A DNA stretch of 64,000 nucleotides, taken from the NCBI GenBank assembly GCA_028242535.1, contig JAOJYB010000001.1:1-64000 (forward strand). Direction: 5' to 3'. Position 1 is the first letter of the stretch; each line of letters opens with the position of its first letter. Shown here one piece after another: positions 28,287 through 37,351 of the stretch. The notes beneath the pieces are model-generated. The model searched no databases. It worked only from the letters and a program-made list of their open reading frames with translations, and had not been told where the DNA came from. Origin of the DNA: Candidatus Nitrosopelagicus sp. Its GTDB lineage: Archaea; Thermoproteota; Nitrososphaeria; Nitrososphaerales; Nitrosopumilaceae. The position numbers and the translations under genes were made by a program.

Positions 28287-29260
28287 TTCTCTTCGTCACG
28301 TTTTATCTCCTCTAATTGAAGAATTTGCCGTGGTTCATGTACAACGATTCCTTGAGCAATCTTTCTAAGTTTTGGTATTAGCTTGTGGAAATCAGTTTTT
28401 AAGATTACAGTATTTACACCCAGCCAACCTTTTTGACTTAAAGGACTAACAGTTGGTCTCTTTAGTGAAGGAAGTTCCTTGAGAAGTTTTTTCAAATTAT
28501 TTTCTTTAATGTTAAGATACAAGTGTAAATATTTTTTTCCTTGAACCGCACCACTCATCAAAGTTACAATATCAAAGATTTTTTCACGTTTGTTCTTATC
28601 TTTTAGGGATTGTTTGTTTGCAATCAAATGTGCACTAGATGTCATTACAGTATCTATAATTTTAAGTCCATTTTGTTTCAGAGTTGTTCCAGTTTCTGTA
28701 ACATCCATGATTGCATCTACATCTTCTGGAGGCTTTGCTTCTGTAGCACCAAATGATAAGTGAATTTGGACATTTTTGTTGGTTCCAACTCTCAGCCAAG
28801 GAGTGATGATCATTGGATCTTTATTTCCAAATGCTTTTTTGTATGATTTACAACTCTTGATAAATTTTGAAGCATTTGTTAAATATTCAGAAGATAAACG
28901 AAGAATTTTTTTCTTTTTGGCATATTCCGCAACCATTTGATCAAAATTTTTGAATCTTAATGTGTCCGGAATTGCAATTACTAATTTTATTTTTCCATAT
29001 TCAAGATCAAGTAGTGGATCAACATCTGATTTTGTTTCATTAATCCAATCTTTGCCAGTAATACCTACATCATATAATCCATCAGCAACCAAATTAGGGA
29101 TCTCTTGTGGTCTAAGCATTTTAACCATAATTTCAGGATCATCTAGAAAAACTCGATAAGTTCTACTCTTTCTACTAACCTTGGTCCACGAGTTTTCAAG
29201 AAGCTTGAAAGTAGCTTCTTCTAGACTGCCTTTTGGGATTGCGAATTTTACTTTGGACAT
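28283..29260 (-). CDS. hisG: ATP phosphoribosyltransferase, long form
   Basis: The committed step of histidine synthesis, joining ATP and PRPP. The long 325-residue form contains the two catalytic lobes (D-V-G-I-T-G-K-D near residue 65; the PRPP loop in D-V-T-E-T-G-T-T-L) and a C-terminal ACT-like regulatory domain of about 100 residues, so feedback inhibition by histidine is expected and no HisZ is needed. It is the first gene of the operon and overlaps hisD by 4 bases. The last 15 residues are an acidic tail. Confidence 0.95.
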   Translation of the reverse strand: MSKVKFAIPKGSLEEATFKLLENSWTKVSRKSRTYRVFLDDPEIMVKMLRPQEIPNLVADGLYDVGITGKDWINETKSDVDPLLDLEYGKIKLVIAIPDTLRFKNFDQMVAEYAKKKKILRLSSEYLTNASKFIKSCKSYKKAFGNKDPMIITPWLRVGTNKNVQIHLSFGATEAKPPEDVDAIMDVTETGTTLKQNGLKIIDTVMTSSAHLIANKQSLKDKNKREKIFDIVTLMSGAVQGKKYLHLYLNIKENNLKKLLKELPSLKRPTVSPLSQKGWLGVNTVILKTDFHKLIPKLRKIAQGIVVHEPRQILQLEEIKRDEEN

Positions 29261-29281
29261 TTCTGTACGAACAACTATACG

Positions 29282-29290
29282 TAATATAAT
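29282..29290 (-). promoter_or_regulatory. probable TATA box of the histidine operon
   Basis: On the minus strand TTATATTA lies 22-30 bases ahead of the hisG ATG, so the operon mRNA would start at or close to the start codon. No attenuator or riboswitch fits in the 71-base gap. Confidence 0.45.
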
Positions 29291-29331
29291 GGCTGGTTAA
29301 AACACGTAGAAAATTTTCTTTGTGTATATTG

Positions 29332-30492
29332 TTAGGAATTACTTGCCTGCTTCCTAGCGTGTAATTTCATATGTCCCTTTTGTATTCCTTCAGTAACCAG
29401 AGCACGCATTGCAGCAAAATTCTGTGCCAGACCAGTGGCAGCCATTATACAAGCTAGATCTTGGACATTTGTTAATTTTAGAATTTTAGTACATATTTTT
29501 GCTATAGGATGATTATTTGTAACGCCTCCAACAATTCCAACAGATAACGGAATCTCAAATTTGCCAACCAGATTTCCTGAATTGTCTTTTTCCCATTTAG
29601 TTAATGAACGATATTTTCCAGTACGTGATGCATATGCGTGAGCTGCTGCTTCTATAGCTCTACTATCTTGTCCAGTTGCATTTGCAACTGAAATTGTTCC
29701 ATTCATTACGCCTTTGTTATGAGTTACAGCACGATACACATCATTATCAGCAAATTCAAACGCAGAAATTATGTCATTTACAACTTGTTCTCCTCCAACT
29801 GCTTCTTTATCAAATATACCTGAAACAGAAACCATTCGTTTTGTTGAATAGTTGGAAAGAATTCTTAATAATGTTTTACCGCCAGTGATTTTTTCTATTA
29901 ATGGGGCTACAGTTTCACACATTGTATTTGTAACATTTGCACCCATTGCATCACCTACATCAATCATCAATTCTACAATTAGCATTGAGGATGTAGATGT
30001 CTTGATCTCTTTACAATGAATTTGTTTTGCACCTTTTCCCAGTTTTGGTAATGTTTTACTAGCAGAATTTGCTAATTCGATAATTTCATTTGAATTAGAA
30101 TTTATAGCAGAAATTGATTTTTGTATATTTATATCTAAGACCTGAACTTGCCCAATACTGATATTTCCTTCTACAGTTGCAGTAAAACCACCATGAACTC
30201 TGGCAATTTTTGCAGCTTTTGATGCAGCTGCAATTACAGATGGTTCTTCGATAACCATAGGGACAAGATAATCTTTATTATTAATTTTAAAATTTGTTGC
30301 AATTCCGAGTGGAAGGGAAAATGTTCCAATTGCATTTTCAATCATTTTATCTGCGTGTTCAAAGTCTATTCCACCTGTTGCATTTTTTAGATGATTTACC
30401 TCATCATAAGTTAGGTCAGAAAAATTACAAATTATGTCTAGTTTTTCCTCATGGGATTTTTCAAAGAATTTTGGGATTGATGAATCAGTCAT
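29332..30492 (-). CDS. HMG-CoA reductase, class II type
   Basis: Reduces HMG-CoA to mevalonate, the entry to archaeal isoprenoid lipid synthesis. The 386-residue soluble form has the catalytic Glu in E-E-P-S-V, the Lys in H-N-K-G-V, the Asp in G-Q-D-S-R-A and the His in K-G-H-M-K-L-H-A-R near the C terminus. The D-A-M-G-A-N segment binds cofactor. The pattern follows class II enzymes (Pseudomonas mevalonii and Archaeoglobus), whereas many archaea have class I. It lies one base downstream of the sugar dehydrogenase gene on the same strand. The UbiD protein at 56294 may act later in the same pathway. Confidence 0.93.
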   Translation of the reverse strand: MTDSSIPKFFEKSHEEKLDIICNFSDLTYDEVNHLKNATGGIDFEHADKMIENAIGTFSLPLGIATNFKINNKDYLVPMVIEEPSVIAAASKAAKIARVHGGFTATVEGNISIGQVQVLDINIQKSISAINSNSNEIIELANSASKTLPKLGKGAKQIHCKEIKTSTSSMLIVELMIDVGDAMGANVTNTMCETVAPLIEKITGGKTLLRILSNYSTKRMVSVSGIFDKEAVGGEQVVNDIISAFEFADNDVYRAVTHNKGVMNGTISVANATGQDSRAIEAAAHAYASRTGKYRSLTKWEKDNSGNLVGKFEIPLSVGIVGGVTNNHPIAKICTKILKLTNVQDLACIMAATGLAQNFAAMRALVTEGIQKGHMKLHARKQASNS

Positions 30493-30493
30493 G

Positions 30494-31591
30494 TTATTTC
30501 AATATCCTCAGTAATTTATCATCATCTGGTGCTGGAAATGCTTTTCCATCAGTATTTGTTGTTATGATGTATATGTAGCCATCAGGACCTTGTGCTACAT
30601 CCCTAATCCTACCTACTCCACTCAATAACCTTTCAAGGTTTGCATCATTGTCTGTAATTTCAACGTTGAAGAGATTAGTAGCCTTTTGTGAAGCAAGAAT
30701 CATGTTGTTTCCAATATCTAATTTATCTCCAGAATAGAAAATAATTCCACCTGGTTCAAGTTCAGGATCAAAACACTCTAGTGGATTTACAAAAATATCA
30801 TTTTCGGTATAACATTGAACTTCAGGCCAGCCATAGTTTGAACCTGGAATTATCAAGTTTATCTCATCATTTTTTGTTGGACCAGATTCAGTTTCATACA
30901 TCATACCTTGCATGTTCCATGCAAGTCCAGTTGGATTTCGATGTCCATAAGAAAATACGTATGATTCTGTGAATGGATTATCGACTGGGATTGTGCCATC
31001 ATCATTTAGCCGAAGAATTTTTCCTATAAGAGAATTAAGGTTTTGTGGTTCATCTGAAGAGTCAGATACAGAACCTGTTCCAACATATAATTTTCCATCA
31101 GGTCCAAATTTTATTACTCCACCGTTACTAAATGCAGATCCAGGGATTTTATCTAGGATTGTAATAATTTCGGTAGCCTTGTTATCTTCTTCTGTGATTC
31201 TAATTATCTTATTCCATAGATTATCATTTTCTTCATATGTATAATATGCATAAAGAAAATGATTATTTGAAAAATCAGGATGTGTTGTTATTCCAAGTAG
31301 CCCTCCACCAAAAATCTCAGGAGTACGTAATGTGATTAAGGGAGAATCAAGTAAGCCAGATGGAGTAACTACACGAATTTTTCCAGATTTTTCTGACACA
31401 AATATTCTTTCATCAGCAAAAGCAATTGACCAAGGTTTTTCAAAATTTGTTGCCACAATTTCTACAGATTCTGTTGAAACATTTTTGATGATAGGTTCAG
31501 GAAGTGGAGGTGGATTTGAAGGAGAGGTTAAAATTACTGCAGAAAATATTAAGGCACCAACAATTCCTATAATTTGAAATTTTCTAAGCAT
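30494..31591 (-). CDS. secreted PQQ-type sugar dehydrogenase (GSDH family)
   Basis: A 365-residue beta-propeller of the soluble glucose/sorbosone dehydrogenase family. A signal peptide or anchor covers residues 8-23, followed by a proline-rich linker, so it acts outside the cell. Family motifs are T-T-H-P-D-F with the presumed base H104, F-G-P-D-G-K-L-Y, and S-Y-G-H-R-N with R218, which contacts PQQ in relatives. Ser-Asn-G-G stands where many members have His-x-G-G. The substrate cannot be inferred, and PQQ synthesis genes are not in the window. It precedes the HMG-CoA reductase gene by one base, probably a transcriptional convenience. Confidence 0.82.
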   Translation of the reverse strand: MLRKFQIIGIVGALIFSAVILTSPSNPPPLPEPIIKNVSTESVEIVATNFEKPWSIAFADERIFVSEKSGKIRVVTPSGLLDSPLITLRTPEIFGGGLLGITTHPDFSNNHFLYAYYTYEENDNLWNKIIRITEEDNKATEIITILDKIPGSAFSNGGVIKFGPDGKLYVGTGSVSDSSDEPQNLNSLIGKILRLNDDGTIPVDNPFTESYVFSYGHRNPTGLAWNMQGMMYETESGPTKNDEINLIIPGSNYGWPEVQCYTENDIFVNPLECFDPELEPGGIIFYSGDKLDIGNNMILASQKATNLFNVEITDNDANLERLLSGVGRIRDVAQGPDGYIYIITTNTDGKAFPAPDDDKLLRILK

Positions 31592-31641
31592 ATTAAAAAA
31601 TCAATTAGAATCCTTTTATTCATTTCCGAATTTGAAACGCG

Positions 31642-31647
31642 TATATA
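31642..31647 (+). promoter_or_regulatory. TATA box of the initiator tRNA
   Basis: TATATA lies 22-27 bases before the first base of the mature tRNA, within GCGTATATACC, the best-placed TATA element in this gap. Confidence 0.55.
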
Positions 31648-31668
31648 CCTCATAAGGAATTTTTGTTC

Positions 31669-31743
31669 AGCGGGGTGGGGAAGTCAGGTCATCCCGTCGG
31701 GCTCATAACCCGAAAATCAGTAGTTCAAATCTACTCCCCGCTA
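31669..31743 (+). tRNA. initiator tRNA-Met (anticodon CAT)
   Basis: The acceptor AGCGGGG pairs with CCCCGCT (31669-31675 with 31736-31742), the D stem is 31678-31681 with 31692-31695, the anticodon stem 31697-31701 with 31709-31713, and the T stem 31719-31723 with 31731-31735. The loop CTCATAA gives CAT at 31704-31706. The A1-U72 pair and the three G-C pairs closing the anticodon loop are initiator signatures and exclude elongator Met and Ile2. The discriminator is A and CCA is not encoded. It sits just beyond the 3' end of tiaS. Confidence 0.95.
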
Positions 31744-31751
31744 TTATGATT

Positions 31752-33071
31752 TTAAAAATTAGAGATCCATAAGGAATGTGGATTAAATTTTTCAATTTTG
31801 GTCTTTTGTTTCATTCGTTGAATAGGTTTTGTGAGATGACGGTGAGCAGAAACATCTGGAATGTAAAGTTGTTTTTTAAGTGAACGTGGAATGAATTGAC
31901 GAGTTTTATGAGAAGAAGTGTTTTTGCAATGTACACATTGAAAACCTTGATTTTTACCCTTTGATTTCATATGTTTTTTGCACTTTTGGCAAAAAGGATT
32001 TACTAGTTTAGATTTTTTCTCAAGTTTTAGAATTTTAATAAACTCTAGATTTAGTATTCTTGGAAGTGTTTTTGTTGCTTTTCTAATACCACCACCTACT
32101 TTGATTATATCTCCTATAATCAATTCATTTGCAATGTCAGTAATTCGTGTTGGTTTGTATACTGCACAATGAATTGTTATACTCTTTGATACAATTGAAA
32201 AGAAAACATGACCGCCTTTAGTTACAATTGGTTTTGAATCAACAATTCCTTGTAATGTACCAGAGGTGTAAGGCAGAAAATTATTTACATCTATTTCATT
32301 TTTTAGATGATCACCAGTTCCTTGATTTGTTTTGAATATAAGATGGCCAGCAAGTTTTTCTTTTGGTTGAATCATTTTTGATGCAGAAATTAACGTCTTT
32401 GAATTTTCACCACGAACTCCATAAAAGACAGGATCCGGACCATGTGGCATTAGAAGGATTTTGTTTTTCTTGGAATCAAAACTGTTGAAGGTGTTTGGAT
32501 ATGTTTTTTCTTGCATCTGTTTTACCTTAGATTTATCTAAAGATCGTTTTTTGCCAAAGTGAGATGATTTTCGATAAGATAATAATTCGTATGTTTGATC
32601 CTCAAAATTGTAGCCTATAACACTGGTAGCACCAACTAATCCTTGCCCATTCCCAAGATAAAAGAAATCAAGATTGTGTTTTACTAATATTTTTTTAGCA
32701 GAATTTCTATTAATTAATTTCCACATTGCATCTGAACTAAATTTGGAGAAATCATCAGGAATGTTTTCATCTTGACAGAATACAAGACCAGGATTTGCTC
32801 CATTTTTTACATCAGAGTATTGTTTAACAAATTTTTTTACTAGATTTTTAATTTTTTTAGGATGAGAAGTGGATATTTTGAATCCAACTGCTCCATTACC
32901 TCTAGTTTTCCAAGGTATGTTGGGATTAAATCTAACTAAATTTGGAAAATCAAGAAAATCTACGTTTTCTTTTTTTAATCGAGAGATGATTTTGTAGGCA
33001 AGAAATGTAGTACACATTCCTTTAGCAGAATCAGTATCATCAATACCAATATGGAGTATTTGTTTGGGCAT
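31752..33071 (-). CDS. tiaS: tRNA(Ile2) 2-agmatinylcytidine synthetase
   Basis: TiaS attaches agmatine to C34 of tRNA-Ile(CAU), so that it reads AUA and not AUG; this is essential in archaea. The 439 residues begin with the family N terminus (H-I-G-I-D-D-T-D near residue 6) and K-T-R-G-N-G-A. An OB-fold region follows at about 275-350 and a zinc ribbon (C-Q-K-C and C-V-H-C) at about 365-390. The basic C-terminal tail is RNA-binding in character. It converges on the initiator tRNA gene. Confidence 0.93.
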   Translation of the reverse strand: MPKQILHIGIDDTDSAKGMCTTFLAYKIISRLKKENVDFLDFPNLVRFNPNIPWKTRGNGAVGFKISTSHPKKIKNLVKKFVKQYSDVKNGANPGLVFCQDENIPDDFSKFSSDAMWKLINRNSAKKILVKHNLDFFYLGNGQGLVGATSVIGYNFEDQTYELLSYRKSSHFGKKRSLDKSKVKQMQEKTYPNTFNSFDSKKNKILLMPHGPDPVFYGVRGENSKTLISASKMIQPKEKLAGHLIFKTNQGTGDHLKNEIDVNNFLPYTSGTLQGIVDSKPIVTKGGHVFFSIVSKSITIHCAVYKPTRITDIANELIIGDIIKVGGGIRKATKTLPRILNLEFIKILKLEKKSKLVNPFCQKCKKHMKSKGKNQGFQCVHCKNTSSHKTRQFIPRSLKKQLYIPDVSAHRHLTKPIQRMKQKTKIEKFNPHSLWISNF

Positions 33072-33151
33072 GTATCATGTATGAAATATAGGGATTTTAG
33101 TGATTTGCTAAAGAGTTTGGTTTAAATTCAAAATGACACATTTTAGAACAA

Positions 33152-34156
33152 ATGATAGTAATTGATGAAAAGGCAATTTTTGATGTAATATCTCTAAAAA
33201 AACCAGTTACAGTAGCACTAAATGCACCGGATGGCATGTTACCTCAGGTTCAACAAACTGCTATGAACATTACAAAGAAATTCGATATTCCGGCATTTGT
33301 TTTGGCCGATACTACTTGGGGAACATGTGATCTTAATTCAAATGGAGCCAAAGTGTTAGGTGCAGAAATTTTATTCAATATTGGTCATACAAATAAACTT
33401 GAAACATTTCCTGGAACACAAGATAATGTAATTATGATTGATGCATTTGATGACATATCTTTTGATCAAGTAATACCAAAAGCAATAGAAATTTTCGAGG
33501 GAAAAATAATTTCGTTAATTACAGATAGCCAACATCTTCACCAAATTGATACGGTAAAGGAAAAATTAGAAAAACACGACATTATCGTAAAGATTGGGAA
33601 AGGAAAAGGACAGCTTAATGATGGACAGGTTTTTGGATGCGAATTCTATCCCGCAATGGAGACTAGAGAACAAGTTGACGCAAATTTATTTTTAGGCCAG
33701 AGTAATTTTCATGCAGCAGGAGTAGCACTATCAACTAGAATTAGAACATACATTTTAGATCCATATTTTAATGAAGTTAGAGATGTTACTGATTTTGCAA
33801 AAAAAATAGAAAAGAGAGCAACATTGAAGATTTACAAAGCGACGGAAGCAAAGGTTTTTGGAGTGATTGTAGGTCTTAAAGAAGGTCAATTTGCAAAAAT
33901 CACTGCCTTAAAATTTAAAAAGGAATTAGAAGAAAGAGGTAAAGAAGTACAGTTGTTAGCCTTGACAGATATTACAAATGATAGATTAAAGAATTTTACA
34001 GGAATTGATGCTTTTATCCAAGTTGCATGTCCAAGGATTTCCACAGATAATGAATTCGACAAACCAATGCTATCAACTCCACAAGCTAATGCATTACTGA
34101 AAATGTTAAAAAATGAGAAATTAGATAATTATTTGGAGATACCACATTGGTTGTAA
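33152..34156 (+). CDS. dph2: diphthamide biosynthesis protein Dph2
   Basis: A non-classical radical-SAM [4Fe-4S] enzyme that transfers the 3-amino-3-carboxypropyl group of SAM to a His of elongation factor 2, the first step of diphthamide formation. The three cluster cysteines are C59 (G-T-C-D), C163 (F-G-C-E) and C293 (V-A-C-P); C59 and C163 fall at the same numbers as in the Pyrococcus enzyme. The length of 334 residues is normal. It is divergent from tiaS with 80 bases between, and the secreted-protein gene follows after 9 bases. Confidence 0.95.
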   Translation: MIVIDEKAIFDVISLKKPVTVALNAPDGMLPQVQQTAMNITKKFDIPAFVLADTTWGTCDLNSNGAKVLGAEILFNIGHTNKLETFPGTQDNVIMIDAFDDISFDQVIPKAIEIFEGKIISLITDSQHLHQIDTVKEKLEKHDIIVKIGKGKGQLNDGQVFGCEFYPAMETREQVDANLFLGQSNFHAAGVALSTRIRTYILDPYFNEVRDVTDFAKKIEKRATLKIYKATEAKVFGVIVGLKEGQFAKITALKFKKELEERGKEVQLLALTDITNDRLKNFTGIDAFIQVACPRISTDNEFDKPMLSTPQANALLKMLKNEKLDNYLEIPHWL

Positions 34157-34165
34157 CATATTAAA

Positions 34166-34690
34166 ATGAAAAAAATTTATATTATTATTTTTTCAGTTCT
34201 AATAATCCCAGTTTTAGTTTCAACTGTTAATGCACAAACACTAGATGTGGATGTACATGTAGGCGATTTGAAGGATATTGAAGAATCAAAATACAAAGCT
34301 TCAGGAGTAACTATAGTAAGAAATGCTGAAGGAGAATTAATCAGTGTTGTAAAAGTAGATGCATCAAGATATCTTGATGATCCAATAATTGATGAATACT
34401 TAACCACTGCACCAACTGCGACTTTGATAAAAAAAGGGATGCTTGGAACAGATGCAGTAAGTCATTACAGGATTGTTGTAGGATATATGAATCCAGATTG
34501 TTCAGAAATTTTATTTGATGTTCCAGGATTTAATGATAAATGTGATTGGTATCAATCTGTTTTTTCAACTTTATTTATGATAGCAGATGAAGAAGTAGAA
34601 CACACAATTTTTCGTGGGTTAAATCATAATTTTATAGTAAAATCAGGATATGATATCACAACATACTGGGATGTTTTTACTCGTGATTAG
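34166..34690 (+). CDS. secreted protein of unknown function
   Basis: A 174-residue protein with a clear signal peptide (M-K-K-I-Y, hydrophobic core, cleavage likely after V-N-A at about 23). The mature part is strand-rich with two cysteines 11 residues apart (P-D-C-S and K-C-D), which could pair outside the cell. The segment G-E-L-I-S-V followed by R-Y-L, and a late strand pair, resemble the C-terminal domain of the TPR protein at the left edge. Like that protein it converges on a GT-C-like membrane protein, here with a 14-base overlap. No family recognised. Confidence 0.65.
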   Translation: MKKIYIIIFSVLIIPVLVSTVNAQTLDVDVHVGDLKDIEESKYKASGVTIVRNAEGELISVVKVDASRYLDDPIIDEYLTTAPTATLIKKGMLGTDAVSHYRIVVGYMNPDCSEILFDVPGFNDKCDWYQSVFSTLFMIADEEVEHTIFRGLNHNFIVKSGYDITTYWDVFTRD

Positions 34691-35906
34691 TTTTTTTTGA
34701 GAGAATAATTCCTATTCCAATTGCAGCAAATATTACAAATGGGATGAAACGGTATGGTAAAATAAAATAAAAATCAGTTATTAAAGAAATTAAAGGTCCT
34801 GCAAGGATAGAACCTGCAAGGATTATTAAAACTGAATCTGCTTGTTTTAGCCCCTTTAGGGATTTGATAAACAAGCCAACAGTCAATGGTAAAATGCACA
34901 ATACAATTAGTGGATCTAACTGCATTGAATTTCCCCATCCTGTAAATCCATCTAAGAATGCATCAAAGTCATAACGAATTATATCATCATAAATTATACT
35001 TCTTCCACTTTCAAAGATCCAATACATAATTCCAATGACGGTGCCGTATAAGCCAAAAAGCACAAGTTTTGATTTTGTTGGAATTTCTGCACGATAAATA
35101 AAAAAGAAGTTCATCCAAAAATATGTTGCAGTAAACGCTTTTGTAAAGATAGACAGAAGAAATGTAATCGGAGATGCTAGCCACCATTTTTTATTAATGG
35201 AATATATTGATATGAGATAAAATAAAACCCAAAAGTTTTCGTATACTGCAACAGTATCAAAATCTGTAAAAGTAACACTCTGAAGTAAAACAATCATGGC
35301 AATAATTCCAGCTAATCTTTTTTTTGCAATTTGAATAGCAATTAATGCAGTAAAAATTACAGTTAGTATACTTGCAACAAATGGAAGTATCTTTATGTTC
35401 TGAAAGAATTCTTGTGAGAAATCAAGTAAAATCATTCTAACATATCGAGTATTTTGTTCTTTGACATACACATTCCAACTGTCAGTAGAAGGCCAAATTT
35501 CTAATGCACTAGATAAAATATTATAATCACCCCACTGGTCAGCCTCATCAATTAGAAGTTCAGGGATGGATAGTCCAACGTAGATAGATAAGATAATGAT
35601 ACCAATTATTATGGCAGTTTTCTTTGAGATTTCAAAACTTAAGATATTATCGATTGTGTTATGAATTCTAGTGGGTAATTTTTTTCTCAGATAGAGGAAA
35701 CCAATTGTAAGTAAAATTAGAGATGAAATTATTATTGGAGATAACCATGGACTGGCTTCAAAAGGATCAACTTCTAATGGGAAGTCATATGTGGAAGTTA
35801 TTATCAATGCTGGAAATGAAATTGAGACAAGACTAATGCCAATTACTCCAAGTGTTAACAAAAAAACAAGATATGTGACCAATCTGCTTGATTTTTGCTC
35901 ACTCAT
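34677..35906 (-). CDS. polytopic membrane protein, GT-C-like, paralogue of 721-1935
   Basis: A 409-residue membrane protein with about ten spans. After the third span comes an external loop with D120-E121 and Q-W-G-D-Y, then a region shared nearly residue for residue with the protein at 721-1935: F-Q-N-I-K-I-L-P-F, R-L-A-G-I-I and YENFWVLFY. The acidic pair and topology suggest a lipid-phosphate-sugar-dependent glycosyltransferase, without proof. The gene overlaps the secreted-protein gene by 14 bases tail to tail and is divergent from csl4. Confidence 0.6.
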   Translation of the reverse strand: MSEQKSSRLVTYLVFLLTLGVIGISLVSISFPALIITSTYDFPLEVDPFEASPWLSPIIISSLILLTIGFLYLRKKLPTRIHNTIDNILSFEISKKTAIIIGIIILSIYVGLSIPELLIDEADQWGDYNILSSALEIWPSTDSWNVYVKEQNTRYVRMILLDFSQEFFQNIKILPFVASILTVIFTALIAIQIAKKRLAGIIAMIVLLQSVTFTDFDTVAVYENFWVLFYLISIYSINKKWWLASPITFLLSIFTKAFTATYFWMNFFFIYRAEIPTKSKLVLFGLYGTVIGIMYWIFESGRSIIYDDIIRYDFDAFLDGFTGWGNSMQLDPLIVLCILPLTVGLFIKSLKGLKQADSVLIILAGSILAGPLISLITDFYFILPYRFIPFVIFAAIGIGIILSKKTNHE

Positions 35907-35985
35907 AGAATGAGAAAATCATGCTGATTTATCAATTATGTGGAACCCTAAAAACAATTAATAACAAAATTTTATTGGATTACAC

Positions 35986-36534
35986 ATGAATGAAAAACAA
36001 AAGATTCCTGGTGAGAAGATTGCATTAATTGAAGAATATTTGCCTGGTGAAAATACATTTGAGGATGAGGATTCAATTAGAGCCACTGCAATTGGAGAAA
36101 TTCGTTTAGATTCTACTGAAAGATTAGCATCAATAGAAAGACAGAAGCAAATTACAGTTCCAAAAGTAGGCGATATTATCATAGGTGTTGTAGAGGCAAA
36201 TTTGCCATCAATGATTGCTATAATGATTAAATTTGTCAATGGTAAAAAAGCAAATTCAGATTTAGAATGTATTTGTGTTACAAGACACCTTAGGAAAAAG
36301 AATGTTGCATTAGCTAAAGATGTGGTAAAAGTAGAGATAATTAGCCATATCAATGGGACCATTCATTCAACTATCGATTCACCAGAATTAGGAGTATTAT
36401 TCACAAAATGTAGAAAATGTTATGGTACAGTTGTGAAAATGCGAGATGCAGTAAAGTGTAAGGATTGTGGATGGATTGATGATAGGAAATTATCCTTAGA
36501 TTTTGGAAAAAGTGAATTCATGACTCAAGATTAA
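35986..36534 (+). CDS. csl4: exosome RNA-binding subunit Csl4
   Basis: A cap protein of the archaeal RNA exosome that binds substrate RNA and recruits DnaG. The 182 residues show the three expected domains: an N-terminal barrel with P-G-E-K-I-A and Y-L-P-G-E-N-T, an S1 domain (V-G-D-I-I-I-G-V-V-E to about 125) and a C-terminal zinc ribbon with C142-x2-C145 and C158-x2-C161. The prephenate dehydratase gene follows after one base. Confidence 0.94.
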   Translation: MNEKQKIPGEKIALIEEYLPGENTFEDEDSIRATAIGEIRLDSTERLASIERQKQITVPKVGDIIIGVVEANLPSMIAIMIKFVNGKKANSDLECICVTRHLRKKNVALAKDVVKVEIISHINGTIHSTIDSPELGVLFTKCRKCYGTVVKMRDAVKCKDCGWIDDRKLSLDFGKSEFMTQD

Positions 36535-36535
36535 G

Positions 36536-37351
36536 ATGAACAAAGTATCTTTTCAAGGTGAACATGGTGCATATAGTGAGAGTGCTGCAAGAAAATTTTT
36601 TGGAGAAAAAATTGAAGCAGTTCCATCTAAGACATTTGAAGATGCATTAAAAAATACTGAGAATGATAATAGTAAATATTCAATTTTACCTGTAGAAAAT
36701 TCTATTGAGGGTAGCGTGGGGCAAAGTATTGATGTCATTGCAAATACAGATTTACATTCAATAGGAGAGGTGTATTTTAAAGTAGAACATTGCCTAATAG
36801 GTACTGGAAAAATTGATGAACTTGAAACAGTGTATTCACACCCTCAGGCACTAGGACAGTGTAGTGATTTTATTCAAAATAAAAAATTGAAGACTGTGCC
36901 TACATATGATACAGCAGGTAGTGTCAAAATAATAAAAGAGATGGGAGACATTCACTCTGCATCAATAGCAAGTAATTATGCAGGAATACTATATGATGTA
37001 CCCATCATCAAACAAGGAATTGAAAATAATTCAAATAATTATACACGTTTTTTGATATTTTCAAAAGGTAATTCTGTTGCAGGGGAAAATGACAAAACTT
37101 CAATAATTTTTTCAGTAAAACATGAACCAGGTGCCTTGTATCAGATTCTGAAAGAGTTTAATGATAATGATATTAATCTGACAAAGATTGAGTCAAGACC
37201 TAATAAGAATACAAATTGGGAATATAATTTTTTTGTTGACATTTTAGGACATTTTTCAAATGATAAAATTCAATCAATATTGAAGAATATCTCTGAGAAT
37301 GTATTATTTCTTAAGATAATTGGTTCATACCCAATTGCAGATTTAGATTAG
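36536..37351 (+). CDS. pheA: prephenate dehydratase
   Basis: Converts prephenate to phenylpyruvate in phenylalanine synthesis. Residues 1-180 are the PDT domain: G-E-H-G-A-Y-S-E near the start, P-V-E-N-S-I-E-G-S-V, and the catalytic T-R-F in N-Y-T-R-F. Residues 190-265 are an ACT domain with P-G-A-L-Y-Q-I-L and K-I-E-S-R-P, the phenylalanine-sensing motif, so feedback inhibition is expected. At 271 residues it is the monofunctional form without chorismate mutase. It follows csl4 by one base and overlaps the next, convergent gene by 4. Confidence 0.96.
   Translation: MNKVSFQGEHGAYSESAARKFFGEKIEAVPSKTFEDALKNTENDNSKYSILPVENSIEGSVGQSIDVIANTDLHSIGEVYFKVEHCLIGTGKIDELETVYSHPQALGQCSDFIQNKKLKTVPTYDTAGSVKIIKEMGDIHSASIASNYAGILYDVPIIKQGIENNSNNYTRFLIFSKGNSVAGENDKTSIIFSVKHEPGALYQILKEFNDNDINLTKIESRPNKNTNWEYNFFVDILGHFSNDKIQSILKNISENVLFLKIIGSYPIADLD

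Noticed and set aside
31669-31743. Elongator tRNA-Met or tRNA-Ile2 for the CAT anticodon gene
   Set aside because: The A1-U72 pair and three consecutive G-C pairs in the anticodon stem mark the initiator.
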